From positions 1,798,001 through 1,862,000 of the forward strand of contig NZ_CP026124.1 of NCBI RefSeq assembly GCF_002902905.1: 64,000 bases of DNA, given 5' to 3'. A program made the position numbers and the translations under genes. The DNA comes from Achromobacter sp. AONIH1 (GTDB taxonomy: Bacteria; Pseudomonadota; Gammaproteobacteria; Burkholderiales; Burkholderiaceae_B). Positions 43,611 to 53,207 of the stretch are shown here, piece after piece. Below the pieces are notes generated by a model. The model was given only the letters and a program-made list of their open reading frames with translations, made no database searches and was not told the DNA's origin. How positions within the stretch are numbered: the stretch's first letter is position 1; each line of letters begins with the position of its first letter.

Positions 43611-45341
43611 TTAGAGCGTGTCCAGCTTTGCCAGCACTTGCTCAAGCGCGGACTGTACCGGAATCTTGACCGCTTCGGTTTCCCGACGGGCCTGCAATTC
43701 CACCACACCGTCGTTCAGACCGCGTTCTCCAACTGTTACGCGCAGCGGCGCGCCGATCAGTTCCCACTCGGCGAACATGACGCCGGGACGGGCGTCGCGG
43801 TCGTCCAGGATGACGTCCACGCCGCGCGCCAGCAGCGATTCGTAGAGCTTCTGTGCGGTGTCACGCACCGTTTCACTTTTACCCCAGCCGACCGGGCAGA
43901 TCACCACTTCGAAGGGGGCGATGGCGCGCGGCCAGATGATGCCGCGGGCGTCGTGGTTCTGCTCGATGGCGGCGCCCACGATGCGGGTCACGCCGATGCC
44001 GTAGCAGCCCATTTCCAGCGTGGCGGGCTTGCCGGTCTCGTCCAGGAACGTGGCCTTGAGGGCCTCGGAGTACTTCTTGCCCAGATAGAAGACGTGTCCG
44101 ACTTCGATGCCGCGCATGATGGAAAGCGTGCCCTTGCCGTCCGGCGAGGGGTCGCCGGCGACCACGTTGCGCAGGTCGGCGACCTGCTCGGGCTCGGGCA
44201 GGTCGCGGCCCCAGTTCACGCCCTGGATGTGGAAGTCTTCCTTGTTGGCGCCGCAGACGAAATCCGCCATGTGGGCGACCGTGCGGTCGGCCACGACGCG
44301 GACCGGCCTGGCGGTGCCGACCGGGCCCAGATAGCCGGGCTTGCAGCCGAAATGCTCGACGATCTCGCTTTCGGTGGCGAAGCGGAAGCCCGCCAGGCCG
44401 GGCAGCTTGCCGGCCTTGATCTCGTTCAGCTCGTGGTCGCCGCGCAGCATCAGCAGCCAGATCTGGACCTGGCCCTTGTCGCCTTCGGTGGCCAGGACGA
44501 TGGATTTGACGGTCTGTTCCAGCGGGATGCCGAGCAGCTTGGCCACGTCCTCGCACTTGGCGGCGCCGGGGGTGGCCACTTCGGCCATGGGCTGGCGGGC
44601 CTCGCCGCGCACCGGGTACAGGTTGGGCGCCTCGGCCAGCTCGATGTTGGCGGCGTATTCGGAGTCGCTGTTGTAGACCAGCAGGTCCTCGCCGGTTTCG
44701 GCGATGACCTGGAATTCATGGCTGCGGGTGCCGCCGATGGAGCCGGTATCGGCCGCGACGGCGCGGAACTCCAGGCCCAGGCGGCTGAAGATGCGCATGT
44801 AGGCGGCGTACATCGTGTCGTAGCTGCGCTGGGCGCCGGCTTCGTCGCGGTCGAAGGAGTAGGCGTCCTTCATGGTGAATTCGCGGCCGCGCATCAGGCC
44901 AAAGCGGGGGCGGCGCTCGTCCCGGAACTTGGTCTGGATGTGATAGAAGTTGACCGGCAGCTGGCGGTAGCTGTGGATCTCGTTGCGCGCGATGTCGGTG
45001 ATGACTTCCTCGGACGTGGGCTGCAGCACGAAATCGCGCTGGTGACGGTCCTTGATGCGCAGCAGTTCGGCGCCGTACTGCTCCCAGCGGCCCGATTCCT
45101 GCCAGAGTTCGGCCGGCTGGACCACCGGCATCAGCAGCTCCAGGGCGCCGGCGGCGTTCATTTCGTCACGGACGATGGCCTCGATCTTGCGGATGACCTT
45201 CAGCCCCAGGGGCATGTAGGTGTAGATGCCTCCGGCTAGCTTGCGGATCATGCCGGCCCGCGTCATCAGCTGATGGCTGGCGACTTCGGCTTCGGAGGGG
45301 GCTTCTTTGAGGGTATTGAGATGGTAGGTAGATGCGCGCAT
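43611..45341 (-). CDS. proS: Prolyl-tRNA synthetase (bacterial type, with editing domain)
   Basis: Charges tRNA(Pro). 576 residues: class II motif 1 and 2 regions at the N-terminus ([26 protein letters not shown] and [27 protein letters not shown]), an inserted YbaK-like editing domain (about residues 230-390), motif 3 ([21 protein letters not shown]) and an anticodon-binding domain. Divergent from rppH. It has its own cis-editing domain, so the YbaK homologue at 35840 would serve a different mischarging error. Confidence 0.97.
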   Translation of the reverse strand: MRASTYHLNTLKEAPSEAEVASHQLMTRAGMIRKLAGGIYTYMPLGLKVIRKIEAIVRDEMNAAGALELLMPVVQPAELWQESGRWEQYGAELLRIKDRHQRDFVLQPTSEEVITDIARNEIHSYRQLPVNFYHIQTKFRDERRPRFGLMRGREFTMKDAYSFDRDEAGAQRSYDTMYAAYMRIFSRLGLEFRAVAADTGSIGGTRSHEFQVIAETGEDLLVYNSDSEYAANIELAEAPNLYPVRGEARQPMAEVATPGAAKCEDVAKLLGIPLEQTVKSIVLATEGDKGQVQIWLLMLRGDHELNEIKAGKLPGLAGFRFATESEIVEHFGCKPGYLGPVGTARPVRVVADRTVAHMADFVCGANKEDFHIQGVNWGRDLPEPEQVADLRNVVAGDPSPDGKGTLSIMRGIEVGHVFYLGKKYSEALKATFLDETGKPATLEMGCYGIGVTRIVGAAIEQNHDARGIIWPRAIAPFEVVICPVGWGKSETVRDTAQKLYESLLARGVDVILDDRDARPGVMFAEWELIGAPLRVTVGERGLNDGVVELQARRETEAVKIPVQSALEQVLAKLDTL

Positions 45342-45364
45342 GGTTAAAGGTGGCTGCAGATACG

Positions 45365-45370
45365 TATAAT
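45365..45370 (+). promoter_or_regulatory. -10 element candidate for rppH
   Basis: A consensus TATAAT lies 36 bp before the rppH start in the 65-bp gap between divergent proS and rppH. The -35 region at 17-bp spacing (GGTTAA) is poor. Confidence 0.45.
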
Positions 45371-45406
45371 CGACTGTAATTGTATTGAATTCGGTGGGGG
45401 TGGCCC

Positions 45407-45979
45407 ATGCTTGATCGCGAAGGCTACCGCCCCAATGTCGGCATCATTCTCGTCAATGGCAGGAACGAGGTCTTTTGGGGCAAGCGGATCAGGGAACATG
45501 CCTGGCAGTTCCCTCAGGGTGGCATCAAGTACGGCGAAAGCCCGGTGCAGGCCATGTATCGCGAGCTCCATGAAGAGGTGGGCTTGAAGCCCGAGCATGT
45601 CCGTATTTTGGGGCGTACACGAGACTGGTTACGTTATAACGTGCCAGATCATTTCGTCCGGCGTGAGTGGCGGGGCCACTATAAAGGACAAAAGCAGATT
45701 TGGTTCCTGCTGCGCCTGATCGGACGCGACAGCGACGTATGCCTGCGCGCGACGCAGCATCCCGAATTCGACGCCTGGCGCTGGAGCCAGTATTGGGTGC
45801 CGCTGGACGCCGTCATCGAGTTCAAGCGCGATGTCTATACCCAGGCGTTGAACGAGCTATCTGCCATACTCTTCCGGCGTCATCACGAAACCCGCTACCT
45901 GCGCCAGCGCGTGCATGGCCAGCGGGCGGCTGAGAACTTGCCCGAAGGAACGGACGGTCATGCGCATATTGTTGGTTGA
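45407..45979 (+). CDS. rppH: RNA pyrophosphohydrolase RppH
   Basis: Nudix hydrolase that removes pyrophosphate from the 5' end of mRNA to start decay. 190 residues; the Nudix box is [23 protein letters not shown] and the start [17 protein letters not shown] is typical. GGTGGGGGT precedes the ATG. Its 3' end overlaps the response regulator gene by 20 bp. Confidence 0.95.
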   Translation: MLDREGYRPNVGIILVNGRNEVFWGKRIREHAWQFPQGGIKYGESPVQAMYRELHEEVGLKPEHVRILGRTRDWLRYNVPDHFVRREWRGHYKGQKQIWFLLRLIGRDSDVCLRATQHPEFDAWRWSQYWVPLDAVIEFKRDVYTQALNELSAILFRRHHETRYLRQRVHGQRAAENLPEGTDGHAHIVG

Positions 45980-46649
45980 AGACGAACGGGACATGGCGTC
46001 CTGGCTGATGCGCGCGCTCGCCCAGAGCGGCTTCGTGCCCGACCACGCAGCGGATGCCCGCAGCGCCGAAGCCTTCATGGCCGGCAACGAGTACGACGCC
46101 ATCGTCATGGATCTGCGTCTGCCGGACAAGCACGGCCTGGTGGTGTTGCGCGAAATGCGCAACCGCGACGACCGCACGCCGGTGCTGCTATTGACCGCCC
46201 AGGGCGCGCTGCAGGACCGCGTGCGCGGCCTGAACCTGGGCGCCGACGACTTCCTGACCAAGCCCTTCGCCCTGGAAGAACTGGAAGCCCGCCTGACCGC
46301 CCTGGTGCGGCGCAGCCGCGGTCGCCAGCATCCCCGACTGCAATGCGGTTCGCTGTCCTACGACAGCGAAAGCCGCGCCTTCACGCTGGACGGCTCCCTG
46401 CTGTTCCTGACCCCGCGCGAGCACGCCGCCCTGGCGGCGTTGCTGACCCGCAGCGGTTATCCGGTGGACAAGTCGCAGCTGTTCGGCAAGGTTTTCACCC
46501 ACGACAGCGAAGCGAACCCGGACGCCATCGAGGTGGTGCTGCACCGGCTGCGCAAGAAGCTGGCGGGCAGCGACGTGCGCATCGTCACGGTGCGCGGGCT
46601 GGGCTACATGCTGGAAAGCGTGGCTGCCGCGCCTGCCGAGGGTAACTGA
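45960..46649 (+). CDS. OmpR-family response regulator (TctD-like)
   Basis: A 229-residue response regulator: receiver domain with the phospho-acceptor Asp in [15 protein letters not shown] and the Lys in FLTKPFAL, then a winged-helix effector domain ([17 protein letters not shown]...[12 protein letters not shown]). AAGGA precedes the ATG, which lies inside rppH. No kinase follows directly; a TctE-like kinase and tctBA come 7.6 kb downstream after an unrelated cluster. The likely role is control of tricarboxylate uptake. Confidence 0.9.
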   Translation: MRILLVEDERDMASWLMRALAQSGFVPDHAADARSAEAFMAGNEYDAIVMDLRLPDKHGLVVLREMRNRDDRTPVLLLTAQGALQDRVRGLNLGADDFLTKPFALEELEARLTALVRRSRGRQHPRLQCGSLSYDSESRAFTLDGSLLFLTPREHAALAALLTRSGYPVDKSQLFGKVFTHDSEANPDAIEVVLHRLRKKLAGSDVRIVTVRGLGYMLESVAAAPAEGN

Positions 46650-46652
46650 GCG

Positions 46653-46689
46653 GCGGGCCGGCACGGCCCGCATCCCGCTTGCCCGGGAT
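46653..46689 (+). terminator. Tandem hairpins after the response regulator
   Basis: Stem 1 is GCGGGCCG/CGGCCCGC (46653-46671) and stem 2 is ATCCCG/CGGGAT (46672-46689), directly abutting. A T-run (TTTTTT) lies near 46711. They mark the left edge of the catabolic cluster and probably end the rppH-regulator transcript. Confidence 0.5.
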
Positions 46690-46819
46690 GACGCCCGCGT
46701 CCGGCGCCTAAAGTTTTTTCAAACAGGCGTACAGAATTCCCCGTTGGACCGGCCCGAAGGGCCTGTCCTATCTTTGTCTCCAAGCGAGGTCCCTACGGAC
46801 CCGAACAAGGGGGGAGACA

Positions 46820-47884
46820 ATGAAACGCTCATCTCGCGCGGCCGTCGCCGTATTCTGCCTGTCCGCCGCCGGCGCGCCGTGGGCACCGGCGCAAGCGGCC
46901 GAAATCACCCTCATGGGATACCGCGGCGCGTTCGAGCAGAACTACGTCAAGGCGGTGATCGAGCCGTTCATGAAGGCGCACCCGGACATCTCGGTGGTCT
47001 ATGCCGGGGTTCAGAACGCCGCTGCCGCGCTGGGCAATCTGCGCGCGCAAAAGAGCTCACCGCAGGCCAATGCCGTCATCATCGACCTGTCGGTCGCCAA
47101 GATCGCCCGCGATGAGGGGCTGCTGGCCGAGCTGGACCTTGCCCGCATTCCCGCCTATGGCGATCTGGCGGATCTGGGCAAGGACCTGGGCCCCGCGGCG
47201 ATTCCGCTGACATACGACACGCTGACCCTTATCTACGACCGCGACGCCTTCGTCGAAGCGCCCACCAGCTGGAACGCCTTCTGGGATCCGAAGCAGCGAG
47301 GCAAGGTGACGATTCCCGCTCAAGGCGGCGGCGACATCCAGGCCATACTCCTGACCATCATCGCCAACCGCATGGCGGGCGAGCGCGACTACAAGAAAAC
47401 GATCCAGCCCGGCGTGGACAAGCTGGTCAAGCTCGCGCCCGCGGTGCAGACCTGGGAGCCCAAGCCCGACGCCTACACGCTGGTGGCCAATGGCACGTCC
47501 ACGCTGTCGATCGGCTACAACGCCCGTTCCCAGTACTACTACGACCAGACGGAAGGCCGTCTCCGGTCCATCAGCCCGAAAGAGGGCTCGGCCTCGCAGA
47601 TCAACGTGATCGGCGCGATCGCCAATGCGGCTGAACCGGCCGCCACGCTTGCCTTCATCCAATACGCAATCAGCCCCGAGGCGCAGGAGAGTTTCGCCAG
47701 GACCATGTTCTATGCGCCGACCAATACACGGGCCGAGGTCGACGAGGCGACCCGCGCCCGCATTCCGATGATGGATCCGGAACAGCGCGCCAGGCTCATC
47801 CCGGTGGATTGGATGAGCATCGGCGACATGCGGGAAAGCATGCTGCGGCCCTGGCGCCGCCAGATCATTCCCGCCAGCCGCTGA
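46820..47884 (+). CDS. ABC transporter substrate-binding protein (polyamine/PotD type)
   Basis: A 354-residue periplasmic binding protein with a signal peptide (cleavage probably after APAQA-A). The fold matches type 2 binding proteins of the spermidine/putrescine and related class: LMGYRGAFEQNYVKAVIEPFMKAHP, PLTYDTLTLIYDRDAF, WNAFWDPKQRGKVTIP. GGGGGGAG precedes the ATG. First gene of a transport-catabolic operon. True ligand unknown; an amide or amino compound is suggested by the nitrilase downstream. Confidence 0.9.
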   Translation: MKRSSRAAVAVFCLSAAGAPWAPAQAAEITLMGYRGAFEQNYVKAVIEPFMKAHPDISVVYAGVQNAAAALGNLRAQKSSPQANAVIIDLSVAKIARDEGLLAELDLARIPAYGDLADLGKDLGPAAIPLTYDTLTLIYDRDAFVEAPTSWNAFWDPKQRGKVTIPAQGGGDIQAILLTIIANRMAGERDYKKTIQPGVDKLVKLAPAVQTWEPKPDAYTLVANGTSTLSIGYNARSQYYYDQTEGRLRSISPKEGSASQINVIGAIANAAEPAATLAFIQYAISPEAQESFARTMFYAPTNTRAEVDEATRARIPMMDPEQRARLIPVDWMSIGDMRESMLRPWRRQIIPASR

Positions 47885-47951
47885 GCGATCCGTTCGCGGC
47901 CCCCACGGTCGGCGCACTTTTCTTCCGTTTTCCCTGACAGGACGAGCAAGC

Positions 47952-49091
47952 ATGCAAATGGCGGACATGGACGCGTGGACGACGCGCGAGGCGGCCGGCA
48001 CGGACGCTGGCGAACCAGCCTATCTTCTGCTTGACGGCGTGACCAAGCGCTATTCAGGCCAGCAGGCGGCGGTCGACGACCTGCATCTGGCCCTGCCGCG
48101 CGGCAAGCTGCTGGGCCTGCTCGGCCCGTCCGGCTGTGGCAAGACGACGACCCTGCGCATGATCGCGGGCCTGTTGTCCGTGACGTCCGGGCATATCCGG
48201 GTGAGCGGCGACGATATTTCGAACAAGCCGCCGCACCAGCGCGATATCGGCCTGGTCTTCCAGAACTATGCCTTGTTCCCGCACATGTCGGCGGCGCAGA
48301 ACGTCGCCTTCGGCCTGGAAATGCGCGGCGTGGGCAAGGCGGAAATCCAGGCGCGCGTGGACGAGGCGCTGGAGATGGTGCGCTTGCCGGGATATGGCTC
48401 GCGCAGGCCCAGGGAAATGTCCGGCGGGCAGCAGCAGCGGGTGGCGCTGGCTCGCGCGCTGGTCATCCGGCCTCGCATCCTGCTGCTTGATGAGCCCTTG
48501 TCCAACCTCGACGCCAAGCTGCGCGACGAGATGCGGCTCGAGATCCGCGACATCCAGCAGCGGCTCGGCATCACCACGGTATTCGTGACGCACGATCAGG
48601 TCGAGGCCTTGACCATGTGCGATGTCGTGGGCGTGATGGCCGGCGGCAGGCTGGCGCAGCTGGGCACGCCCCAGGATATCTACGAGCGGCCCGCCACGCT
48701 GTTCGTCGCCGATTTCGTCGGCCGCACCAACGTGTTGGACGGCCAGATCGAGGCGGACGGCGCGGTGCGCCTGGGCGCGGGCCTGTATCGCTGCGATACA
48801 CGCGGCCTGCGGCGCGGCAAGGCCAAGATCGTGATCCGGCCGCATCGCATTCATGTGACCAGCGACAGGGACCGGTCGCTGGTCAGCGTGGTCACCAACA
48901 GCGCCCATGGAAGCGTGCGACGCGTAACCTATATCGGAGATGTGGTGCAGTACGGCATCGATATCGGCGTCGCCGAACTGAAGGCGGAGGTCCATACCGC
49001 CAGCGGAGGCCATACGGTGGCCGCGGGCGACAAGGTGCTGTGCGAATGGAAGCCGCAGGACATGATCGTCTTCGAAGGTGGCGCACCATGA
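47952..49091 (+). CDS. ABC transporter ATPase (PotA type)
   Basis: A 379-residue CUT1/PotA-type ATPase. Walker A GPSGCGKTT, Q-loop VFQNYALFPHMS, signature MSGGQQQRVALARAL, Walker B LLLDEPLSNLDAKLRDEM and the switch VTHDQVEA are all present. The C-terminal 110 residues form a TOBE regulatory domain. It overlaps the first permease gene by 4 bp. Confidence 0.95.
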   Translation: MQMADMDAWTTREAAGTDAGEPAYLLLDGVTKRYSGQQAAVDDLHLALPRGKLLGLLGPSGCGKTTTLRMIAGLLSVTSGHIRVSGDDISNKPPHQRDIGLVFQNYALFPHMSAAQNVAFGLEMRGVGKAEIQARVDEALEMVRLPGYGSRRPREMSGGQQQRVALARALVIRPRILLLDEPLSNLDAKLRDEMRLEIRDIQQRLGITTVFVTHDQVEALTMCDVVGVMAGGRLAQLGTPQDIYERPATLFVADFVGRTNVLDGQIEADGAVRLGAGLYRCDTRGLRRGKAKIVIRPHRIHVTSDRDRSLVSVVTNSAHGSVRRVTYIGDVVQYGIDIGVAELKAEVHTASGGHTVAAGDKVLCEWKPQDMIVFEGGAP

Positions 49092-49966
49092 GCACGCTTG
49101 CCGGGACGCTCGCGCGCCGCGCGGGGCAGCCCCGTTTCGCCGTCCTCGCGCTGGCCTTGCTGGCGCCGATGGCCGTCGTCAACCTGGCGGTCTTCCTGTG
49201 GCCCGTGTTCCGGCTGGGCCAGATTTCCTTCTTGGAAAGCCGCGCCGGCGTGCTGACAGGCGAGTATTCGCTGGCCAGCTACGCCGGCTTCCTGACCGAC
49301 CGCTTCAGCCTGGAGCTGCTGGGAAACTCCCTGTTCCTGTCGCTGCTGGTGACCTTCATCACACTGTGTTGCGCGTATCCGATCGCGTTGTTCCTGCATC
49401 GGCTGCCTCCCGCCCGGCGCAATCTCCTGTTCGTCATCACGGTATCGCCGCTGCTGGTCAGCGCCGTCGTCAGGACATACGGCTGGATGGTCATCCTGGG
49501 CGATCAGGGCCTGGTCAACAGCCTGTTGCTGTCGACCGGGCTGATTTCGGCGCCGCTGCGGCTGGTGAACGGCTGGATCGGCGTGACCGTCGGCCTGGTC
49601 GAGGTGCTGATTCCCTATATGGCGCTGTCGCTCATTTCCGGTTTCGGCCGGCTTGATGCGCACCTGGAGGAAGCCGCCGCGTCGCTGGGCGCCAATGCGT
49701 GGCGGCGATTCTTCCGGGTGGTGTTTCCGCTGACCATGCCGGGCGTTGCGCTGGGCTGCCTGTTGTGCTTCGTACTGTCCATGTCCTCGTTCATCACGCC
49801 CAAGCTGCTTGGCGGCGGCCGGGTGTTCCTGCTGGCCACCGAAATCTATGACCTGGCGGTCATCCAGCTGGAATGGCCCAGGGCTGCCGCCACGTCGGTC
49901 GTTGTGCTGCTGTTGTTCGGCATTGCTCTGGCCTGCTACACACGCATCGCGCGCCGCGCCGAGTGA
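49088..49966 (+). CDS. ABC transporter permease (PotB type)
   Basis: A 292-residue inner-membrane permease with six helices; the ATPase-contact EAA loop is LEEAAASLGANAWRRFFRVVFPLTMPGV. The start at 49088 overlaps the ATPase stop (ATGA); the open frame extends into the ATPase gene in another frame, which is rejected. Works with the PotC-type permease that follows. Confidence 0.95.
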   Translation: MSTLAGTLARRAGQPRFAVLALALLAPMAVVNLAVFLWPVFRLGQISFLESRAGVLTGEYSLASYAGFLTDRFSLELLGNSLFLSLLVTFITLCCAYPIALFLHRLPPARRNLLFVITVSPLLVSAVVRTYGWMVILGDQGLVNSLLLSTGLISAPLRLVNGWIGVTVGLVEVLIPYMALSLISGFGRLDAHLEEAAASLGANAWRRFFRVVFPLTMPGVALGCLLCFVLSMSSFITPKLLGGGRVFLLATEIYDLAVIQLEWPRAAATSVVVLLLFGIALACYTRIARRAE

Positions 49967-49980
49967 GAAGGAGAGCGCCC

Positions 49981-50772
49981 ATGATTGGCAAGATCACCGT
50001 CCCCTTCCGTGTGCTGGTCCTGTGCCTGTATCTGTTCCTGCTCGGGCCGATGCTGATCGTCGTGCCGCTGTCTTTCAGCAACGATAGCTACCTGGTCTTT
50101 CCGCCGCAGAGCTGGGGCGTGCGCTGGTACGAGGCGATGTTCAGCCACGACAAGCTGCTGCAGGCCTTTCGGGTCAGTCTTGGCATAGCCGCGGTGGTGA
50201 CGGCGCTGTCGCTGGCCGTGGGCGTGCCGGCGGCCTATGCCGTGCGCCGCTGGCGCTTTCCGGGGCGCGACGCGCTGCTGAGCCTGTTCACCGCGCCGTT
50301 GCTGCTGCCGTCCATCGTGCTGGGCCTGGCCATCCTTCTTGTGTTCGCCAACGCCGGGTTGCTGGGGACCTATACCGGGCTGATCGCGGCTCACCTGGTC
50401 GTCACCACGCCTTATGTCATGCGCATCATGACCACCGCGTTCGCCACGCTGCCGCCGTCGGTGGAAGAGGCGGCGGCCATGCTGGGCGCGGCGCCGCTGA
50501 CGGTGTTCCGTCGCGTCACCTTGCCGCTGCTGGCGCCGGGCTTCGTCGCCAGCGCAGCGCTGTCCTTTTTGATCTCGTTCGATGAGGTCGTGATTTCGCT
50601 CTTCATCACCGGACCGCGCTTGAAGACGCTGCCTGTCGAGATTTTCGACTACGTGGAAAGCAGGACGGATCCGATGACCGCCGCCGTCTCGGTCATGCTC
50701 ATCGTCGCCACGCTGTTCGTCGTGTTCCTTGTCGAGCGCACGCTGGGCATGTCCCGGGCGCTTGGCAAATGA
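49981..50772 (+). CDS. ABC transporter permease (PotC type)
   Basis: A 263-residue permease with six helices; EAA loop VEEAAAMLGAAPLTVFRRVTLPLLAPG. The motif PLSFSNDSYLVFPPQSWGVRWYEAMF near the N-terminus is typical of PotC-like proteins. GAAGGAGAG lies before the ATG. Completes a heterodimeric polyamine-type importer. Confidence 0.95.
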   Translation: MIGKITVPFRVLVLCLYLFLLGPMLIVVPLSFSNDSYLVFPPQSWGVRWYEAMFSHDKLLQAFRVSLGIAAVVTALSLAVGVPAAYAVRRWRFPGRDALLSLFTAPLLLPSIVLGLAILLVFANAGLLGTYTGLIAAHLVVTTPYVMRIMTTAFATLPPSVEEAAAMLGAAPLTVFRRVTLPLLAPGFVASAALSFLISFDEVVISLFITGPRLKTLPVEIFDYVESRTDPMTAAVSVMLIVATLFVVFLVERTLGMSRALGK

Positions 50773-50814
50773 ACGTCATTCTTCACCGGCCCTTTCAATG
50801 GAGCAGCAGTCCAA

Positions 50815-51549
50815 ATGGAAAACATCGCGTTGTGGATGTCGCAGCCGCATCATGGCTACCTTGAGATCGCCCGGACGCTGGGCGTGAAGTCGCTGATCCT
50901 GGAACTGGAACACGGCACTTTCGACCTGTCGACGCTGGATCAGTTCCTGGCGTTCACCCGGGCCCTGGACATGCCGGTCCTGACCAAGATCCTTGCGCCG
51001 AATGCCGAATCCATCCAGCAGGCGCTCGATTTCGGATCTGACGGCGTGATCGTGCCGCATCTGCTGGGCGTGGAGCATGCCCGCGCCGTGACGCGCGCCG
51101 CCAAGTATCCCCTGCTGGGCGTGCGTTCCTACACCGGCGGCCGGGTCTTTGGCTATGCGCGGCCGGCCGGCGATGCCTTCGACAGGGAGAATGTCCGCAG
51201 CAAGTGCTACGCCATGATCGAGACCGCGGAAAGCCTGGCGGATGTAGAACGGATCATCGCGCTGGATACGGTGGACGGACTGTTTCCTGGCCCATCCGAC
51301 CTGGCGCTGGCGCGTGGGCGAGGCGCCTACGCGTTCAACGACGCAGACAGGGCCGACCTGCGACGCATCGCCGAGGCAGCGCGTGATGCGGGCAAGCCTT
51401 GGGTCATGCCCGCCTGGACCGCGGCCGAGCGCCAGTTCGCGCGGGAAGAGGGCGCATCCCTGCTGGTGATCGCGACCCAGACGATGACCGTGCGCGCGGG
51501 TATCGCCAGCATCATCGACGCCGTCATGCGGGAAAGCGTCGCCGCTTGA
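50815..51549 (+). CDS. HpcH/HpaI aldolase-family protein
   Basis: A 244-residue class II pyruvate aldolase-like barrel protein. The catalytic His33 is in ELEHGTFDL, and metal ligands are Glu136 (MIETAES) and Asp162 (FPGPSDLALA). The arginine that HpaI enzymes use to bind pyruvate appears to be replaced: the usual VRV position reads VLTKI (Thr57/Lys58). It may therefore act on a different oxoacid or catalyse another reaction. It lies between the transporter and a nitrilase in one operon. Confidence 0.88.
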   Translation: MENIALWMSQPHHGYLEIARTLGVKSLILELEHGTFDLSTLDQFLAFTRALDMPVLTKILAPNAESIQQALDFGSDGVIVPHLLGVEHARAVTRAAKYPLLGVRSYTGGRVFGYARPAGDAFDRENVRSKCYAMIETAESLADVERIIALDTVDGLFPGPSDLALARGRGAYAFNDADRADLRRIAEAARDAGKPWVMPAWTAAERQFAREEGASLLVIATQTMTVRAGIASIIDAVMRESVAA

Positions 51550-51582
51550 TCCAAGCCCCGCCGATCAGACAGGAGCACAGCA

Positions 51583-52404
51583 ATGAAAGTCAGCCTGGTG
51601 CAAACCAATCCGCAACCGAACCGCGCGCTCAACCTGGAGCAGACGCGCGCCCTGATGGAAGAGGCGTGCCGCACGGAAGACCCGGATCTCATCGTTCTGC
51701 CGGAATATTTCGAGGCCTATGGCATCTCCACCACCGAAAAACTGGCCATGGCCGAACCAGCCGGCGCCGCCGCCTACCGGATGGCCAGTGATTTCGCCTG
51801 CGAGCATCGCGTGTTCGTCCATGCCGGCACCATCATGGAGAAAGTCGAGCATGAGCCGCGCATCTGGAACACGTCCTTTGTGTTCGACCGGGAGGGACGC
51901 GAAGTCGCGGCCTATCGCAAGATCCACATGTTCGACATCGTCGCGCCGGACGGCTCGGTCTACCGGGAGTCGGACAGCGTCAAGCCGGGCGGGGAGATCG
52001 TGACCTATGACATCGACGGTCTGAGGGTTGGCTGCGCCATCTGCTACGACATACGCTTCGCGGAACTTTTCCTGCGCCTGGCCAAGGCAGGTTGTGACGT
52101 CATCGTGCTGCCGGCCGCATTCACGCTGCAGACGGGCAAGGATCATTGGGAGGTGCTGGCCAGGGCGCGCGCCATCGAGACGCAGGCCTATTTCATCGCC
52201 TGCGGCCAGACCGGCGCGGTGACGGTCGACGGTGAGCGGCGCGCCTGCTATGGGCATTCGCTGGTGTGCGATCCCTGGGGCCATACCATCGCGCGCGCCT
52301 CCGACGGCGTGGGCCTGGTCAGCGCCCGGATCGACAGGCGCCAGATCGCGCGCGTGCGCGGCCTGATCCCGATGGCGCAACACCGCCGCCTCGCTTGCGG
52401 CTAA
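51583..52404 (+). CDS. Carbon-nitrogen hydrolase (nitrilase/omega-amidase-like)
   Basis: A 273-residue nitrilase-superfamily enzyme with the complete triad Glu41 (VLPEYFE), Lys113 (AAYRKIHMFD) and Cys154 (CAICYDIRF). The IHMFD...ICYDIRF pattern resembles Nit2/omega-amidase and NLP-type amidases rather than true nitrilases. The likely reaction is hydrolysis of a small carboxamide to acid and ammonia. The substrate is probably what the upstream ABC importer brings in. An AGGAG site precedes the ATG. Confidence 0.9.
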   Translation: MKVSLVQTNPQPNRALNLEQTRALMEEACRTEDPDLIVLPEYFEAYGISTTEKLAMAEPAGAAAYRMASDFACEHRVFVHAGTIMEKVEHEPRIWNTSFVFDREGREVAAYRKIHMFDIVAPDGSVYRESDSVKPGGEIVTYDIDGLRVGCAICYDIRFAELFLRLAKAGCDVIVLPAAFTLQTGKDHWEVLARARAIETQAYFIACGQTGAVTVDGERRACYGHSLVCDPWGHTIARASDGVGLVSARIDRRQIARVRGLIPMAQHRRLACG

Positions 52405-52414
52405 GGAGACCGGC

Positions 52415-53089
52415 ATGTACACCATACGCGACATGCCCGAGCCGGTGCCGGCCGAGTTGCTGACTCTGCTGGCCGGCGTGGAGACCGCCACGGTTGGACA
52501 TTGGCGCCTGCAGGGGTTCATGCACCGCGCGATCCAGCCGCTGCTGCCCGGCGGTCGCCGCGTCGTGGGAACGGCGGTGACGCTGGCCATCGCCGGTCCG
52601 GATTCGACGCTGCTGCATCATGCGGCGGGGCTGCTGCGGCCGGGAGACATCCTGGTGGTCGATCGCCTGGGAGACGACAAATATGCGTGCTGGGGCGGCG
52701 GCGTCACCGTGGCGGTCAAGGCGACGGGCGCCGTCGCCGGCATCGTCGACGGGCCTTGCACCGATCTGGCCGAAATCATTGCGTCCGATTTTCCGATCTG
52801 GGCGCGCGGCCTTGCGCCCATCACTACGCGCCTTTACGACCTGGGCGGCGGCATGAACGTGCCGGTGAGTTGCGGCGGCGCCGTGGTCATGCCTGGCGAC
52901 GCGGTCCTGGCGGACGAAAGTGGCGTGCTGGTGATCCCGCGCGATGAGGTGCTGGCAGTGGCCGAGCGGGCGCTCGCGATGCAGGATACCGGCAAGGCGC
53001 GCGAGGCCTCGGTCAGGGACGCAGGCGCGAGGCTGGGCGAGCTGTCCGGCGCCAGCGCCAAGGTGCTGGCCGGTCTGGGGAAAGGTTGA
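52415..53089 (+). CDS. RraA-family protein (HMG/CHA aldolase-like)
   Basis: A 224-residue RraA/4-hydroxy-4-methyl-2-oxoglutarate aldolase family protein. The glycine-rich core WGGGVTVAVKATGAVAGIVDG is present, but the usual D-G-x-x-R-D motif reads DGPCTD (residues 112-117), so the substrate-binding Arg is Thr116 while the metal Asp117 is kept. It may be a lyase with altered substrate or a non-aldolase homologue. Follows the nitrilase by 10 bp. Confidence 0.85.
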   Translation: MYTIRDMPEPVPAELLTLLAGVETATVGHWRLQGFMHRAIQPLLPGGRRVVGTAVTLAIAGPDSTLLHHAAGLLRPGDILVVDRLGDDKYACWGGGVTVAVKATGAVAGIVDGPCTDLAEIIASDFPIWARGLAPITTRLYDLGGGMNVPVSCGGAVVMPGDAVLADESGVLVIPRDEVLAVAERALAMQDTGKAREASVRDAGARLGELSGASAKVLAGLGKG

Positions 53090-53207
53090 CGCGCGCGGTG
53101 AGCGGGTGTTTGTCCTCTTGTACGCGGGTCCGATTGCCTATACAAAAACACGGTGTGTGGCATGAGGACGGCTCTGATCCTATCGGTTCGCGGGATGCCG
53201 GAATTGC

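Noticed and set aside
43611..45341. The YbaK-like insertion in proS as a fusion or frameshift
   Set aside because: The inserted editing domain is normal for bacterial-type prolyl-tRNA synthetases and the frame is intact.
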